NCBI RefSeq assembly: GCF_000741705.1
Contig: NZ_JGZI01000002.1
Span: 1 to 64,000, forward strand
Length of the DNA stretch: 64,000 nt
Source: Bifidobacterium psychraerophilum
GTDB taxonomy: Bacteria > Actinomycetota > Actinomycetes > Actinomycetales > Bifidobacteriaceae
Reading direction: 5' to 3'
Shown here: positions 1-8,707 of the stretch, in pieces
Numbering within the stretch: position 1 is the stretch's first letter
Layout: every line of letters begins with the position of its first letter
Made by a program: the position numbers and the translations under genes
The notes under the pieces: generated by a model
What the model was told of the DNA's origin: nothing
Database searches by the model: none
Seen by the model: the letters and a program-made list of their open reading frames with translations, nothing else

Positions 1-1062
1 GGTGTGCAACTGCTTGTCCGACTCTACGAAGGTCAACCGCAAATCCCCCGACGCACCCTGACTTTGATTGCTGCTGAGAGCCGAGAGCACCAAGCCATCA
101 AGATTCAAACGAACAGCAGGACGCAAACCAAATGAAAGATTCGCAAATTCACCGATCGGACGAATCCCCCCATTCCTCACCGAGAAAACAGCGTTCGCAG
201 CGTCCCAGCGAGCAGAACGCAACCAAAAGCCTGAAGAATTGTTGGCACAAGTGGAAGAAAGACAAACAAGATTCGTATCCGACGACACATACCCACTAGT
301 AGCCCCAAGAAACTTATTCAAATCACCCACTGACAATGCAAACACTCTATACGGATTGACAGAATCGGACTGCTGCATATAACTCCCCGAAGGACACCCC
401 ACCGGCTGGGCAGCCGTGCACACCCCCTCCACCGCGGCAGCACGCAACAAGGATTGCTCAAAGGAGGAATAATTCGCCAAACCTACCGCATCAGACACTG
501 CCGCAAGATTCGACTGATAAGGACCTGTCGCACTGTCAAAGGTATTGCGATACGTGGCATTCGTATCAAACGCGAAACCAGCGGTCACCGTGTCATCAGC
601 CCAAAGCAAGGCCTCATCCGCGTCGACCGACGTCGTCGCAGACTTTGTGTGCGCCAGATTACCGAACTGACTGTACGAATTCGCATCGGGCACACTCGCC
701 ACCGCACCAACAGCCAGTGTCTTGTACCCGCCGGACACCGTTGCACCGCCATAGGTGCCCGTATTCCCTTGTTTGCCGAACACGATCCGACGCGTATTGG
801 CCCAACCGTCCTGAGGTACCCCGGGTGTCTCATTATCCTTATCCACCACAGGAAGCGCACCCGCACTCAGACCACTGAAATACCCGTCAGGCCCCAGATC
901 AACAGGAGCAGCGGAGGCCTGCCTGACCGGCAGCGCCACCAGCACAAGAGGCAGGACCAGCAACAGGGACAGCAGGAAGGCAACTACTGCCCCCCCCCCG
1001 CGACATGGGACAGAGCCAACACGACCGGATACACAACGACCGACACCAGGCAAGCAAGCCAT
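1..1062 (-). CDS. Secreted DUF6273-like surface protein, 3' end cut by window edge
   Basis: This frame stays open for 354 codons from ATG 1062 to the left edge, so the C-terminus is missing. Residues 10-21 carry Arg, residues 25-44 are strongly hydrophobic and a QASA/AP-like cleavage site follows near residue 51, so it reads as a secretory signal peptide. The mature part is rich in Ser, Asn and Tyr. Near residues 275-325 it has a FWLRS motif and a later LRPAVRLNLDG motif, which resemble the DUF6273 module of secreted Gram-positive proteins. The molecular function is unknown. The Shine-Dalgarno (GGGAG) is weak, and a better AGGAGG lies further upstream in another frame. A run of ten G sits inside the signal-peptide codons, so the frame could switch. 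Confidence 0.7.
   Translation of the reverse strand, partial: MACLPGVGRCVSGRVGSVPCRGGGAVVAFLLSLLLVLPLVLVALPVRQASAAPVDLGPDGYFSGLSAGALPVVDKDNETPGVPQDGWANTRRIVFGKQGNTGTYGGATVSGGYKTLAVGAVASVPDANSYSQFGNLAHTKSATTSVDADEALLWADDTVTAGFAFDTNATYRNTFDSATGPYQSNLAAVSDAVGLANYSSFEQSLLRAAAVEGVCTAAQPVGCPSGSYMQQSDSVNPYRVFALSVGDLNKFLGATSGYVSSDTNLVCLSSTCANNSSGFWLRSARWDAANAVFSVRNGGIRPIGEFANLSFGLRPAVRLNLDGLVLSALSSNQSQGASGDLRLTFVESDKQLHT
990..999. repeat. Homopolymer C10 (G10 on the coding strand) in the signal-peptide region
   Basis: Ten consecutive C lie at 990-999, read as G10 about 63 bases inside the secreted-protein gene. With ten residues, the ATG at 1062 is in frame with the hydrophobic signal segment. One base more or less would change which upstream start connects to it. 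An ATG just before the tract, in the frame MSRGGG, would join the signal peptide only at another tract length. Confidence 0.85.
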
Positions 1063-1226
1063 AGGAACACTCCCGCCTCAACACCATCCTCCTGTGACCG
1101 GCGACAGCATCAACCGGAGGACACGCGACCATACAATATGTTCAACATCATACAGTACGTACAGTTCGGCTTCATGTACTGCTTCTCAAGCCGGAATCCC
1201 GTCAGGCCCCGAGGTGAGGGGAATAC

Positions 1227-1259
1227 AAAACATCCCCGTGGTTAATAACCACGGGGATG
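1227..1259 (-). terminator. Intrinsic terminator after rpmB
   Basis: A perfect 13-bp stem (1231-1243 with 1247-1259) has a 3-nt loop. Read on the minus strand it is followed by TTTTGTATTC, a short U-run, which fits termination of rpmB. Confidence 0.8.
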
Positions 1260-1283
1260 TACGCTAATGCCGAAGGAGGCGAA

Positions 1284-1478
1284 TCAGGCTGCTACGCGCT
1301 GAATCTTGCCTGCCTTGAGGCATTTTGCGCATACGCGCACGCGCACGTTCTGACCTTCAACAGTGGTGCGAACCGCCTGAAGATTCGGACGGAAGGTGCG
1401 CTTATTGCGGATATGCGAATGCGAAACGGTGAAACCGGTCTGCGGTCCCTTGCCGCACACTGCGCAACGAGCTGCCAT
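1284..1478 (-). CDS. rpmB: 50S ribosomal protein L28 (bL28)
   Basis: A 64-residue protein matching the bL28 family over its whole length. It binds 23S rRNA in the large subunit. The start [12 protein letters not shown] and the later [13 protein letters not shown] segment are typical. Two CxxC pairs (CAVC near the N-terminus, CAKC near residue 51) mark the zinc-binding form rather than the cysteine-free paralogue. The ATG is preceded by GGGAG at good spacing. The gene stands alone, with its own promoter upstream (1560-1588) and a hairpin terminator downstream. Confidence 0.95.
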   Translation of the reverse strand: MAARCAVCGKGPQTGFTVSHSHIRNKRTFRPNLQAVRTTVEGQNVRVRVCAKCLKAGKIQRVAA

Positions 1479-1559
1479 GTTGACTCCCTAGAATCGTTAA
1501 CGTTCAAGTCTTGGTATTCGTCTTGCCGACAAGCGACCGGCCGAACACACAACTTCACT

Positions 1560-1588
1560 AGAATAGCGCCTCTTACGAAGATGCGCAA
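1560..1588 (-). promoter_or_regulatory. Predicted sigma-70 type promoter of rpmB
   Basis: On the minus strand TTGCGC (1588-1583) is followed after 17 bases by TATTCT (1565-1560). This is close to the housekeeping consensus and leaves a leader of roughly 75 nt before rpmB. Confidence 0.6.
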
Positions 1589-1630
1589 CTTCGGTCCTGC
1601 CATCCTCGACCGGCAGGGGTGACGAGGAGG

Positions 1631-2740
1631 TTATGGCCTCTTGCCATCCCCCTCATCAAGCGCCCCGAACACCACACTGGCGATCCCGCACAACAGTCCC
1701 CCGATGACCCAGAACATCCAGAAGGGCAATTGCATGCCAAAGACACTCACATTCATGGCGCCTCCGCCGAACAATGCGATCAGACCGCCGATCGTCGCCA
1801 GAATCATGATCACGCCGCAAACAGCGCCGTTGATGCGCTCGTACTTGCCATGCGCGGTGCGCGCCGCCTGCTCTTTCTCGGATTCCCGGTTGTACTCGTT
1901 GAGGTCAAGCATGCCGTGGCGCACACCGAAGATGATGAAGCAGAAGGTGCCGATGCTCACTGCCAGCAGCAACACCGTGGTCGCCGCATTCGACCAGCTC
2001 CCTGCACCGGATCCCGAGCCATCCATGGCATCCGAGAACATCACCATGGCCACACCGGCCAGGATGCAGCCGATGCCGGTGACTATGCCGACAGCCAGCT
2101 GCCTGGCCGACCGTGCATGATCCTCATCCGAATAGAAGTCCTCGACGAAGGGATGCTTTCTCCTGAACTCGGCATGGCTCATCCCTGCCGGGATGATCAG
2201 TGCCAACCCGACCACAATGCCTATGAACAACACCGCCACGGCAACAAGCTCCCCTATGCCTTCCGCCGATTTCCCGCCATCGAAGAGAGGGACGAACGCG
2301 GTACCCGCGATAATCGCGGCGACGCCGGCGGCGATTCTCAACGAAAAGGATTTGCGATGGGCATCGTATCCGGTGATGTCCGTCGGGAGGCCATGCGTCG
2401 CCGGAGACGGCATGGTCAAAGGCGCGGAAGCGGCGAAGGAGGCTGCGGTCCCGGATGGTGCACCGTCAGCAGGGTGCGGGGAGGGAAAGGCCGGATGACC
2501 CTCCTGCCGCCGCCCGTCTCCGCGAGCGGATTCAGGCTTGTTCACATCGCCGAGGACCAGGTCATCAAGCGTGCAGCCGAAGAGGTCACAGATCATCAGC
2601 AGCTTATCCATCTCGGGGTAAGCCTTCTCCGATTCCCATTTGGATATTGCCTGCCGCGAGACACCGAGCAGCATGGCAAGCTGCTCCTGAGTCATATTCC
2701 GTTGCGAGCGCAGACTCTGCAAGTTGCTGCTGAAACCCAT
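1631..2740 (-). CDS. XRE-family regulator with C-terminal membrane domain
   Basis: A 369-residue fusion. Residues 6-60 form a helix-turn-helix of the Cro/C1 type (MTQEQLAMLLGVSRQAISKWE), with the usual GCTLDDLVLG end. A Pro/Ala-rich linker of about 55 residues follows. The remaining part holds about six hydrophobic segments with an acidic cytoplasmic-looking stretch between them, so the DNA-binding domain is probably tethered to the membrane. Such XRE-membrane fusions are common in Firmicutes and Actinobacteria, and their ligands are generally unknown. GAGAGGAACG precedes the ATG. It may control itself or the divergent MFS gene, but no operator is obvious. Confidence 0.85.
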   Translation of the reverse strand: MGFSSNLQSLRSQRNMTQEQLAMLLGVSRQAISKWESEKAYPEMDKLLMICDLFGCTLDDLVLGDVNKPESARGDGRRQEGHPAFPSPHPADGAPSGTAASFAASAPLTMPSPATHGLPTDITGYDAHRKSFSLRIAAGVAAIIAGTAFVPLFDGGKSAEGIGELVAVAVLFIGIVVGLALIIPAGMSHAEFRRKHPFVEDFYSDEDHARSARQLAVGIVTGIGCILAGVAMVMFSDAMDGSGSGAGSWSNAATTVLLLAVSIGTFCFIIFGVRHGMLDLNEYNRESEKEQAARTAHGKYERINGAVCGVIMILATIGGLIALFGGGAMNVSVFGMQLPFWMFWVIGGLLCGIASVVFGALDEGDGKRP

Positions 2741-3081
2741 GATCGTTCCTCTCTCCGTGGATGCATGTGACGGAGCTTCCTCGCCCTCCGTATGCGTGAT
2801 GGTTCAATTGTCCCGGAATGGAAGCGCTGCCGCCACCAGCTTCGGGTTGCATGGACAAAACGCAACTGCCCGTTGTCCGCAACCAGAGGTTGCATCCGCA
2901 CCACCGCAAGGTTTGAGCAGCTTCTCTTCAGCCTTTTCCCAAGGACTATTCACTCTCCGTTCACGCCTTCACAGCCTCATGGACACCCTCATTTGTTAGC
3001 GTGCCATGCAGTGGCAACCGGGCATCTCCGGTTGAACGCGATCGCACGGGCACAGCCCGACACATATCGAGAAGGACGGTT
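2741..3081. other. Divergent intergenic region between XRE regulator and UMF1 gene
   Basis: About 340 bases between two divergent genes. It should hold both promoters. I see no convincing -35/-10 pair, no RNA gene and no protein-like frame. The + frame upstream of 3082 is open to 3001, but its sequence is not protein-like and lacks a ribosome site. Confidence 0.5.
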
Positions 3082-4482
3082 ATGGCGGGCACCATCCCAG
3101 TCGCATCAGAAGCATCCGACATGGCGAACATGCCACAGGAGACCGAGCAGGGCAACGGCATGCAGCCGGAGGCCACGCGCCCGGAGGACGTCCTGACACA
3201 AGCCACCGGGTCCGATCCCGTTTCGGCGCATTCCCCTATGAGCGCCCGGGAGAAGCGTTGGATCCTCTACGATGTAGGCAATTCCGCCTTCGTGCTGCTG
3301 TCGACCGCGGTCATCCCGATCTATGCGAATTCCCTGCTCAAACAGGCCGGTGAGAGCAACATCGTTTCGACGTGGGGTTATGCGCAGACCGCCGCCGCTC
3401 TGGTGATCGCCCTGCTGATGCCCCTGCTCGGGTCCATAGCCGATATCCGGGGTATGAAGATCAAATTCTTCCTCGGCTTCTTCGGAACAGGGGTTGTGGC
3501 ATGCTGTGCACTTGCGCTCCCCCTGGGTTGGCTGCCCTTCCTCGTGCTCTGTGTCATCTCCTCCATAGGCCTCAACGGTTCGCTGACCTTCTATGACTCG
3601 ATGCTGATCGACACCACAAGCGATGAGCGCATGGATCGCATCTCCTCACACGGTTTCGCCTGGGGGTATCTTGGCTCCACGGTGCCCTTCATCCTGTGCA
3701 TCGCCTTGATTTTCGCAGGCCCAAGCCTGTTCGGGCTCAGCACGGCCAGCTGCACACGCATATCATTCATCATCACCGCCATATGGTGGGTCGCGTTCAC
3801 CATCCCCCTCGTGAGCGGCTACCGACAGGTTCATTTCAGAGCCACCGCCGAGCACATGGGCGCAACGATCCGTGGAAGCTTCGCCGAACTGCGCGGCACG
3901 ATCGCAAGCATCAGGCGCAACACACCACTGATGCTCTTCATGCTGGCCTTCTTCCTCTATATCGACGCGGTGAACACGATCATCGCGATGTCCACCTCCT
4001 ACGGGACGCAGCTTGGCATCGACTCCACCCAGATGGTCATCGCCTTGCTGGTGACCCAGTTCGTCGCATTCCCCAGCGCCATCATCTACGGTCGCTGCGC
4101 CGGGGCCTTCGGAACGAAACGAATGATCGTCATAGCGGTTGTCGCCTATATGGCCATTGTTTTCTTCGCGGCCTTCCTGCTGCGCACCGCAACCGCCTTC
4201 TGGATCCTCGCCATTGCGGTCGGACTGTTCCAGGGTGGCATCCAGGCCTTGAGCAGGTCATACTACGGCAGGCTGATTCCCAAGAAGCGAGCCAATGAGT
4301 ACTTTGGTTTCTTCGACATCTTCGGGAAATTCGCCAGCGTTCTGGGCACCTTCCTCGTGGCGACCATCACCAGCCTCACCGGCAACCCCAGCCTGGGCGT
4401 GCTCTCGATCGGCGTGCTGCTGATCGGGGCGCTGGTATTGCTCGCCATCCAACGCGACCCCACCGCGAAAAGCGCCAACTGA
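3082..4482 (+). CDS. MFS transporter of the UMF1/Atg22-like family
   Basis: A 466-residue membrane protein. After about 50 polar residues comes the YDVGNSAF motif (63-70), a hallmark of UMF1/Atg22-like permeases, followed by about twelve hydrophobic segments. A GSIADIRG loop after the second or third helix matches the MFS inter-helix motif. In fungi Atg22 exports amino acids from the vacuole; the bacterial substrate is not established. The ATG at 3082 was chosen over an upstream in-frame start at 3001 because GAAGG lies six bases before it. It is transcribed alone, divergently from the XRE regulator. Confidence 0.85.
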   Translation: MAGTIPVASEASDMANMPQETEQGNGMQPEATRPEDVLTQATGSDPVSAHSPMSAREKRWILYDVGNSAFVLLSTAVIPIYANSLLKQAGESNIVSTWGYAQTAAALVIALLMPLLGSIADIRGMKIKFFLGFFGTGVVACCALALPLGWLPFLVLCVISSIGLNGSLTFYDSMLIDTTSDERMDRISSHGFAWGYLGSTVPFILCIALIFAGPSLFGLSTASCTRISFIITAIWWVAFTIPLVSGYRQVHFRATAEHMGATIRGSFAELRGTIASIRRNTPLMLFMLAFFLYIDAVNTIIAMSTSYGTQLGIDSTQMVIALLVTQFVAFPSAIIYGRCAGAFGTKRMIVIAVVAYMAIVFFAAFLLRTATAFWILAIAVGLFQGGIQALSRSYYGRLIPKKRANEYFGFFDIFGKFASVLGTFLVATITSLTGNPSLGVLSIGVLLIGALVLLAIQRDPTAKSAN

Positions 4483-4668
4483 GCCCTGACCGGCAGCCAG
4501 CATTCGCGGCACCCTCTGCGGGAGGAATGACTTCGAGGGCTGCCAGGGCTTCTGCGCCCCGGAGCACCGGCACACCAAGGTGCGAGGGACTCCTTAACCG
4601 ATTCCACGATGGGTGAACTACACTGAGACAACACATACGGTCGGTTGAGAAAGAACAAACGGGGATTC

Positions 4669-5706
4669 ATGGTTTCACCAATAGTGTCCGATGCCATCAG
4701 AACGATGCCGAAGGCTGAATTACATCTGCATATCGAAGGAACGCTTGAAGCTGAGCTGGCTTATGAGCTCGCGGAACGCAATGCCATAGAGCTGCCCTTC
4801 GCAGGGCTCGAAGATTTGAAGCAGCGTTACCACTTCACGAGTCTGCAATCATTTCTTGACCTTTACTACCAGCTGATGTCGGTCTTGCGCACAGCGGACG
4901 ACTTCCGCGACCTCGTTCTGGCCTACATGGCCAAGGCGAACCGTGCGGGTGTGGTGAGGAGTGAGATTTTCTTCGATCCGCAGGTGCATATCGCCAACGG
5001 AATCGACCTTGATACGGTTCTGGATGGTCTGCTCTCCGGGATGGTGCTTGCCCGCGAGCGCTATGGGATCAGCAGCGGACTGATTCCCTGCATCGTGAGG
5101 GATATGCCTGTGGAATCCGCTCTGGAGACCATCGAGGCGCTGGCCCCGAGAGCGGATGAGCTCCTCGGGCTGGGATTGGATTCCGCGGAGGTCGGATATC
5201 CTCCTGAGGACTTCAAGGATGTGTTCCAGCGAGCCGGCGATCTGGGACTGCGTCTGGTCGCGCACGCAGGGGAGGAAGGCCCGGCCTCATATGTCCGGCA
5301 GGCCCTTGATGACCTGCATGTGGAGCGGGTGGATCACGGCATCCATTCGGTTGAGGACAAGGATCTGATCGAATTGCTCAAGCACCGTCAGATTCCGCTG
5401 ACTTGCTGTCCCCTGTCGAATCTGAAGCTGCAGGTGGTGAGCGACCTCGGGGAGCTGCCGCTACGCCGATTGATGGCTGGCGGCGTTCCGGTCACCATCA
5501 ATTCGGACGATCCGGCATACTTCGGTGGATATATCGACGATAATTTCGATGCCCTCTCGCAGATCGGCTTCACCCTTCCCGAATTGGCATCCATGGCGGA
5601 GAATTCTCTGAACGCGGCATTCGTGGATGATGCGGAACGCAGGACGATGCTTGGGTCTTTCGCCCAGTGGAAACGTATGCATCACGAACTCCTGCAGAGG
5701 CCATAG
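4669..5706 (+). CDS. Adenine/adenosine deaminase (AAH1-like)
   Basis: A 345-residue metal-dependent amidohydrolase that removes the 6-amino group of adenine or adenosine in purine salvage. It has the HLH zinc ligands near residues 19-21, HAGEEG near 198 with the catalytic Glu, VDHGIHS near 223, and SDDPAYFGGY near 278 with the zinc-binding Asp. The HLHIEGTLE start and the PAYFGGY signature are closer to adenine deaminases of the yeast Aah1 group than to classical adenosine deaminase, but substrate choice cannot be settled from sequence alone. ATG 4669 is preferred to an in-frame TTG at 4645. Confidence 0.85.
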   Translation: MVSPIVSDAIRTMPKAELHLHIEGTLEAELAYELAERNAIELPFAGLEDLKQRYHFTSLQSFLDLYYQLMSVLRTADDFRDLVLAYMAKANRAGVVRSEIFFDPQVHIANGIDLDTVLDGLLSGMVLARERYGISSGLIPCIVRDMPVESALETIEALAPRADELLGLGLDSAEVGYPPEDFKDVFQRAGDLGLRLVAHAGEEGPASYVRQALDDLHVERVDHGIHSVEDKDLIELLKHRQIPLTCCPLSNLKLQVVSDLGELPLRRLMAGGVPVTINSDDPAYFGGYIDDNFDALSQIGFTLPELASMAENSLNAAFVDDAERRTMLGSFAQWKRMHHELLQRP

Positions 5707-5787
5707 CCCCGATACGGCCCCGGCTGTCTGGCTTCCGCATCCATCAAGCCCGGCGTTGTTCCCAGCGAATTAGCTAGATTCTCCCAG

Positions 5788-5847
5788 CTTGGTCTACTTG
5801 CATTAATGTTAGTAGATACCAAGGAATGCAGATTCGCCATGCGAATC
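5788..5847. promoter_or_regulatory. Inverted repeats upstream of the FMN-binding/ApbE cassette
   Basis: Two dyads lie just upstream of the cassette. One pairs CTTGGT-CTAC (5788-5797) with GTAG-AT-ACCAAG (5812-5823) around CATTAATG. The other is a perfect 7-3-7 repeat, GATTCGC/GCGAATC, at 5831-5847. They are candidate operators; no regulator is assigned. Confidence 0.4.
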
Positions 5848-5874
5848 TGTCGCGCACACCGGGGGGGGATGACG

Positions 5875-6408
5875 ATGCGACGCAAAGCGATGGGGATAGC
5901 CGTAACGATTCTGGCGGCATTCGCCATAATCGTGGATGTCTTTGTACTCTTCTTCAAACCGAGCATGCAAGCCGCCGTCGCCGAGGATTCGAATGCCAAC
6001 GCGCAGTCAGGCACCAGCACGAGTTCATCGCCTTCCGCATAGGCAAGCTCATCATCCTCCGCCAGTTCAAGCTCATCCTCCTCTTCAGGCTCCGGGGAGT
6101 CGACATCGACGACCGGACTCGCCGACGGCACCTATACCGGCGAACTCGTCCAGACGAATCGCGGTGACGTGCAGGTGCAGATCACCGTTTCAGGCGGATC
6201 GATCAGCACGGTGACCGCGATCAAATACCCCAACGAGACGAATCAATCACAGACCATCAGCGCGCAGGTCATACCGACCTACGAGCAGGAGGCGGTGAGC
6301 GCCCAAAGTGCGGACATCAAACTCGTCAGCGGGGCGACGGAAACCTACACCGGATTCACCGGCTCCCTACAGGACGCCATCAACCAGGCCGAGCAGGGAG
6401 GCTCATGA
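5875..6408 (+). pseudogene. FMN-binding domain protein, interrupted by an in-frame TAG
   Basis: One continuous frame encodes a short basic start, a hydrophobic anchor (about residues 8-28), a Ser-rich linker and a C-terminal FMN_bind domain. That domain runs from DGTYTGE to VSGATETYTGF; the Thr of the SGAT motif is the residue that ApbE flavinylates in this family. The frame is broken by TAG at 6040-6042 in the Ser-rich linker, and the sequence on both sides stays in the same frame and remains Ser-rich. Loss by point mutation, stop readthrough or a base-call error are all possible. Internal starts could make the C-terminal part alone, without an export signal. The stop codon overlaps the apbE start. 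A run of eight G precedes the start and may act as ribosome site. Confidence 0.75.
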
Positions 6409-7430
6409 TGACGCGGAACGACGTCGAAGTGCAGGGTGCAGGCACCGGTCATGACAAGCCCATGCTCGTGCATGTGCTTAACGTGATGAACATCCCATTC
6501 ACCATCATGGTCAAGCCGTGGGGGGCCGTGCCTGGCGATCACCACCGGGATCAGACCGCCATCGCATCCGCCACGGATGCGGCGGTCTCGCAGATCGACG
6601 CTTTCCTCAGGGATGTCGACATGCGATTCTCCCCTTTCAAGCAGGAGTCATCAGTGTCCGCAGCGAGGCGAGGCGAATGGTCCGCAATGCTGCGGGATAG
6701 GGAATTCCGCGAGATCTATGCGAAGACGGCGCTGGCCAACACGATTACGCATGGCGCATTCGACGCCTATTATCAGGGGCATTACGATCCGACCGGCCTG
6801 GTAAAAGGCTGGGCGATCGAAACGGCGATCGCACGTTTTCTGAGACCACTGCTACAACCGTCCGTGGCGCCAGTGCCGCACCGGACCACACAACCATCAC
6901 GGGACACCGATCACCGCGCACTCGCGGAGGCGGTCGCCATCAACGCCGGAGGGGATATCCGCACAGCCGTCGCCCAGCACAGCGATTACATCTGGCATAT
7001 CGGCATCGAGGACCCCGAAGACACGAAAGCTCTGCTCGGCAGCTGCCAGATCCGTGATGGTGGCGTGGCCACATCCGGATTCAGCAAGCGCGGCGCCCAC
7101 ATCGCCCACACCACCGAAGACGAGGTCTTCACACAGCTCACCGTAATCAGCGACAGCGTCGAGGACGCCGATCTGTGGGCCACCGCAGGCATTGCGGGAG
7201 GCATGCATCTGTGGAGCGCACTCGTCAAGGAGCAGGGACTCACGGCGGTCGCCGTCAGGGGGAATGGCGAAGTCATACGGTACTCGGATGGCAGACTGCT
7301 GGATTCGAATATCCCGGGGCCGAAAGTCACCACAGCACCGTCCAACACGGCACAGTCCAACACGGCACAGTCCACCACAGCACAGTCCGCCACAGCACAG
7401 ATCAGAGAAACACGAGGCCCATCATGCTGA
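6405..7430 (+). CDS. apbE: FAD:protein FMN transferase (ApbE family)
   Basis: A 341-residue protein that would transfer FMN from FAD onto a Thr of a target protein, most likely the FMN-binding domain encoded just upstream. Family motifs include the RFSPF segment, DPTGLVKGWA near residue 126, NAGGDI near 182 and DADLWATA near 250. Unlike many Gram-positive ApbE proteins, no signal peptide or lipobox is visible, so it should be cytoplasmic, although the predicted target domain lies outside the membrane. The C-terminus carries four five-residue repeats (SNTAQ-like) that look dispensable. It overlaps both neighbours by a few bases, so translation is probably coupled. Confidence 0.88.
   Translation: MMTRNDVEVQGAGTGHDKPMLVHVLNVMNIPFTIMVKPWGAVPGDHHRDQTAIASATDAAVSQIDAFLRDVDMRFSPFKQESSVSAARRGEWSAMLRDREFREIYAKTALANTITHGAFDAYYQGHYDPTGLVKGWAIETAIARFLRPLLQPSVAPVPHRTTQPSRDTDHRALAEAVAINAGGDIRTAVAQHSDYIWHIGIEDPEDTKALLGSCQIRDGGVATSGFSKRGAHIAHTTEDEVFTQLTVISDSVEDADLWATAGIAGGMHLWSALVKEQGLTAVAVRGNGEVIRYSDGRLLDSNIPGPKVTTAPSNTAQSNTAQSTTAQSATAQIRETRGPSC
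7341..7400 (+). repeat. Four tandem 15-bp repeats at the 3' end of apbE
   Basis: Four consecutive 15-bp units start with TCC and end in GCACAG; the first two are identical. They encode SNTAQ, SNTAQ, STTAQ and SATAQ. The unit length is a multiple of three, so copy-number change would keep the frame. Confidence 0.9.
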
Positions 7431-8707
7431 GAAGACTTCAGATACCACTCACACTCACCTGGCTGACCGTGCTCTTCGTCGTGCCGATGCCGCTGATCGT
7501 GCTGCTCTCGAACGGGCTGTCGCCGTTGTACGCCAGTTCGGCGCTCGGCATCCAAGCCGGTGTGATCGCATACTCCTGGATGCTTACCGCCGTGGTGCTC
7601 AGCACACGCCCCCACTGGCTCGACAGACTCATCGGTTTGCCCAACATCTACATGATCCACGGCATACTGAGCCTCGGGGCCATAGCACTCGCCTTCATGC
7701 ACCGCACCGTGCTGCCGTCAAGCGGCATCATCGCGCTCACCGGGAATACCGCCTTCTGGATTTTCGTCGGGGTCGGCGTCTGGTCGATGGTGTTCATGGC
7801 CGGATGGCTCACCACGCGCGTACCTCTTCTGGGACGCATCAAACGCTTCCTGGAACGGGTCTTCCGCCATGAGTTCTCAGTCTGGCTGCACCGTCTGAAC
7901 CTGCTTGCCGTGATGCTGATTTTCATACATGTGCAGCTCATAGACATCGTCAATACGATCCGTCCCTTCATGATCGCCTTCGATGCCTTCGCGCTGCTCG
8001 CAGCCGTGTTGTATATCAGATCAAAACTGATGCAGGCTTTCGCGGCGCGCAAAGGCACAGTCGAGTCGAGTGAGATCATCGCGCCGGGAGTCCTTCAGCT
8101 CGATATCCATGTGCCAAGCCAGCGCGGCTCCTGGGAGGTCGGCGATTTCGTCTTCATCCGCTTCCCCGAGATCAAAGGTCTGAGGGAATACCACCCCTTC
8201 TCCATCGTCAGTCTGCCGCACCGTGACGCCAGGCTTCGCTTCGCCATACGAGGTGACGGCGATTTCACGAAATCCTTGGTCAACATGGTGAAGGAGGGCA
8301 GCGTCGTCGAAGTGCTGCCGCCATTCGGCAGATACCGACGCTTTCTCGATGAGCGCGGCGACAATCGGCCCATTGTGATCTTCGCGGGAGGCATAGGCGT
8401 GACCCCACTCGTTCCCGTGGCCCTGGCCTACGAAGACTCCGGGCGTCCGATCCGCTTCCTCTACACGGCTCGCACCGAGGACCAGCTGCTGTATGCCGAC
8501 GAACTTGAACGCTGGTCCTTGCAGGAACACTGTGATCTGATGTTGCAGGCGGGACGGTTCACACCCGATGAACTGAGCTCAGCGATGCTGCCCAACGCCG
8601 TCTATCTGATTGGCGGGCCTGCACCGATGCTCAGAAGCACCCGCCGCCTGCTGGTATCCCAAGGCGTCCGCGCGGACGACATCTGCTATGAGCCTTTTAC
8701 CTGGTGA
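7424..8707 (+). CDS. Ferric reductase-like membrane flavoprotein oxidoreductase
   Basis: A 427-residue protein with about six hydrophobic segments over the first 200 residues and a flavodoxin-reductase-like cytoplasmic half. His residues in the helices (IHG, MHR, LHR, IHV) are candidate heme ligands. The soluble part has YHPFSIVS (FAD binding), FAGGIGVTPLVP and YLIGGPAPM (NAD(P)H binding). It should move electrons from cytosolic NAD(P)H through FAD and the membrane, plausibly to the FMN-carrying domain outside. It overlaps apbE by 7 bases, and its 3' end overlaps the convergent lacI-type gene by 11 bases. The final acceptor is unknown. Confidence 0.85.
   Translation: MLRRLQIPLTLTWLTVLFVVPMPLIVLLSNGLSPLYASSALGIQAGVIAYSWMLTAVVLSTRPHWLDRLIGLPNIYMIHGILSLGAIALAFMHRTVLPSSGIIALTGNTAFWIFVGVGVWSMVFMAGWLTTRVPLLGRIKRFLERVFRHEFSVWLHRLNLLAVMLIFIHVQLIDIVNTIRPFMIAFDAFALLAAVLYIRSKLMQAFAARKGTVESSEIIAPGVLQLDIHVPSQRGSWEVGDFVFIRFPEIKGLREYHPFSIVSLPHRDARLRFAIRGDGDFTKSLVNMVKEGSVVEVLPPFGRYRRFLDERGDNRPIVIFAGGIGVTPLVPVALAYEDSGRPIRFLYTARTEDQLLYADELERWSLQEHCDLMLQAGRFTPDELSSAMLPNAVYLIGGPAPMLRSTRRLLVSQGVRADDICYEPFTW

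Noticed and set aside
454-1245. Open frame on the + strand opposite the DUF6273-like gene
   Set aside because: Arg/Cys-rich composition, no ribosome site, and it crosses the C10 tract and rpmB terminator; the minus-strand reading has signal peptide and domain motifs.
1619-2770. Long + strand frame opposite the XRE regulator
   Set aside because: His/Gln/Arg-rich shadow of a GC-rich gene; the minus strand encodes a clear helix-turn-helix protein.
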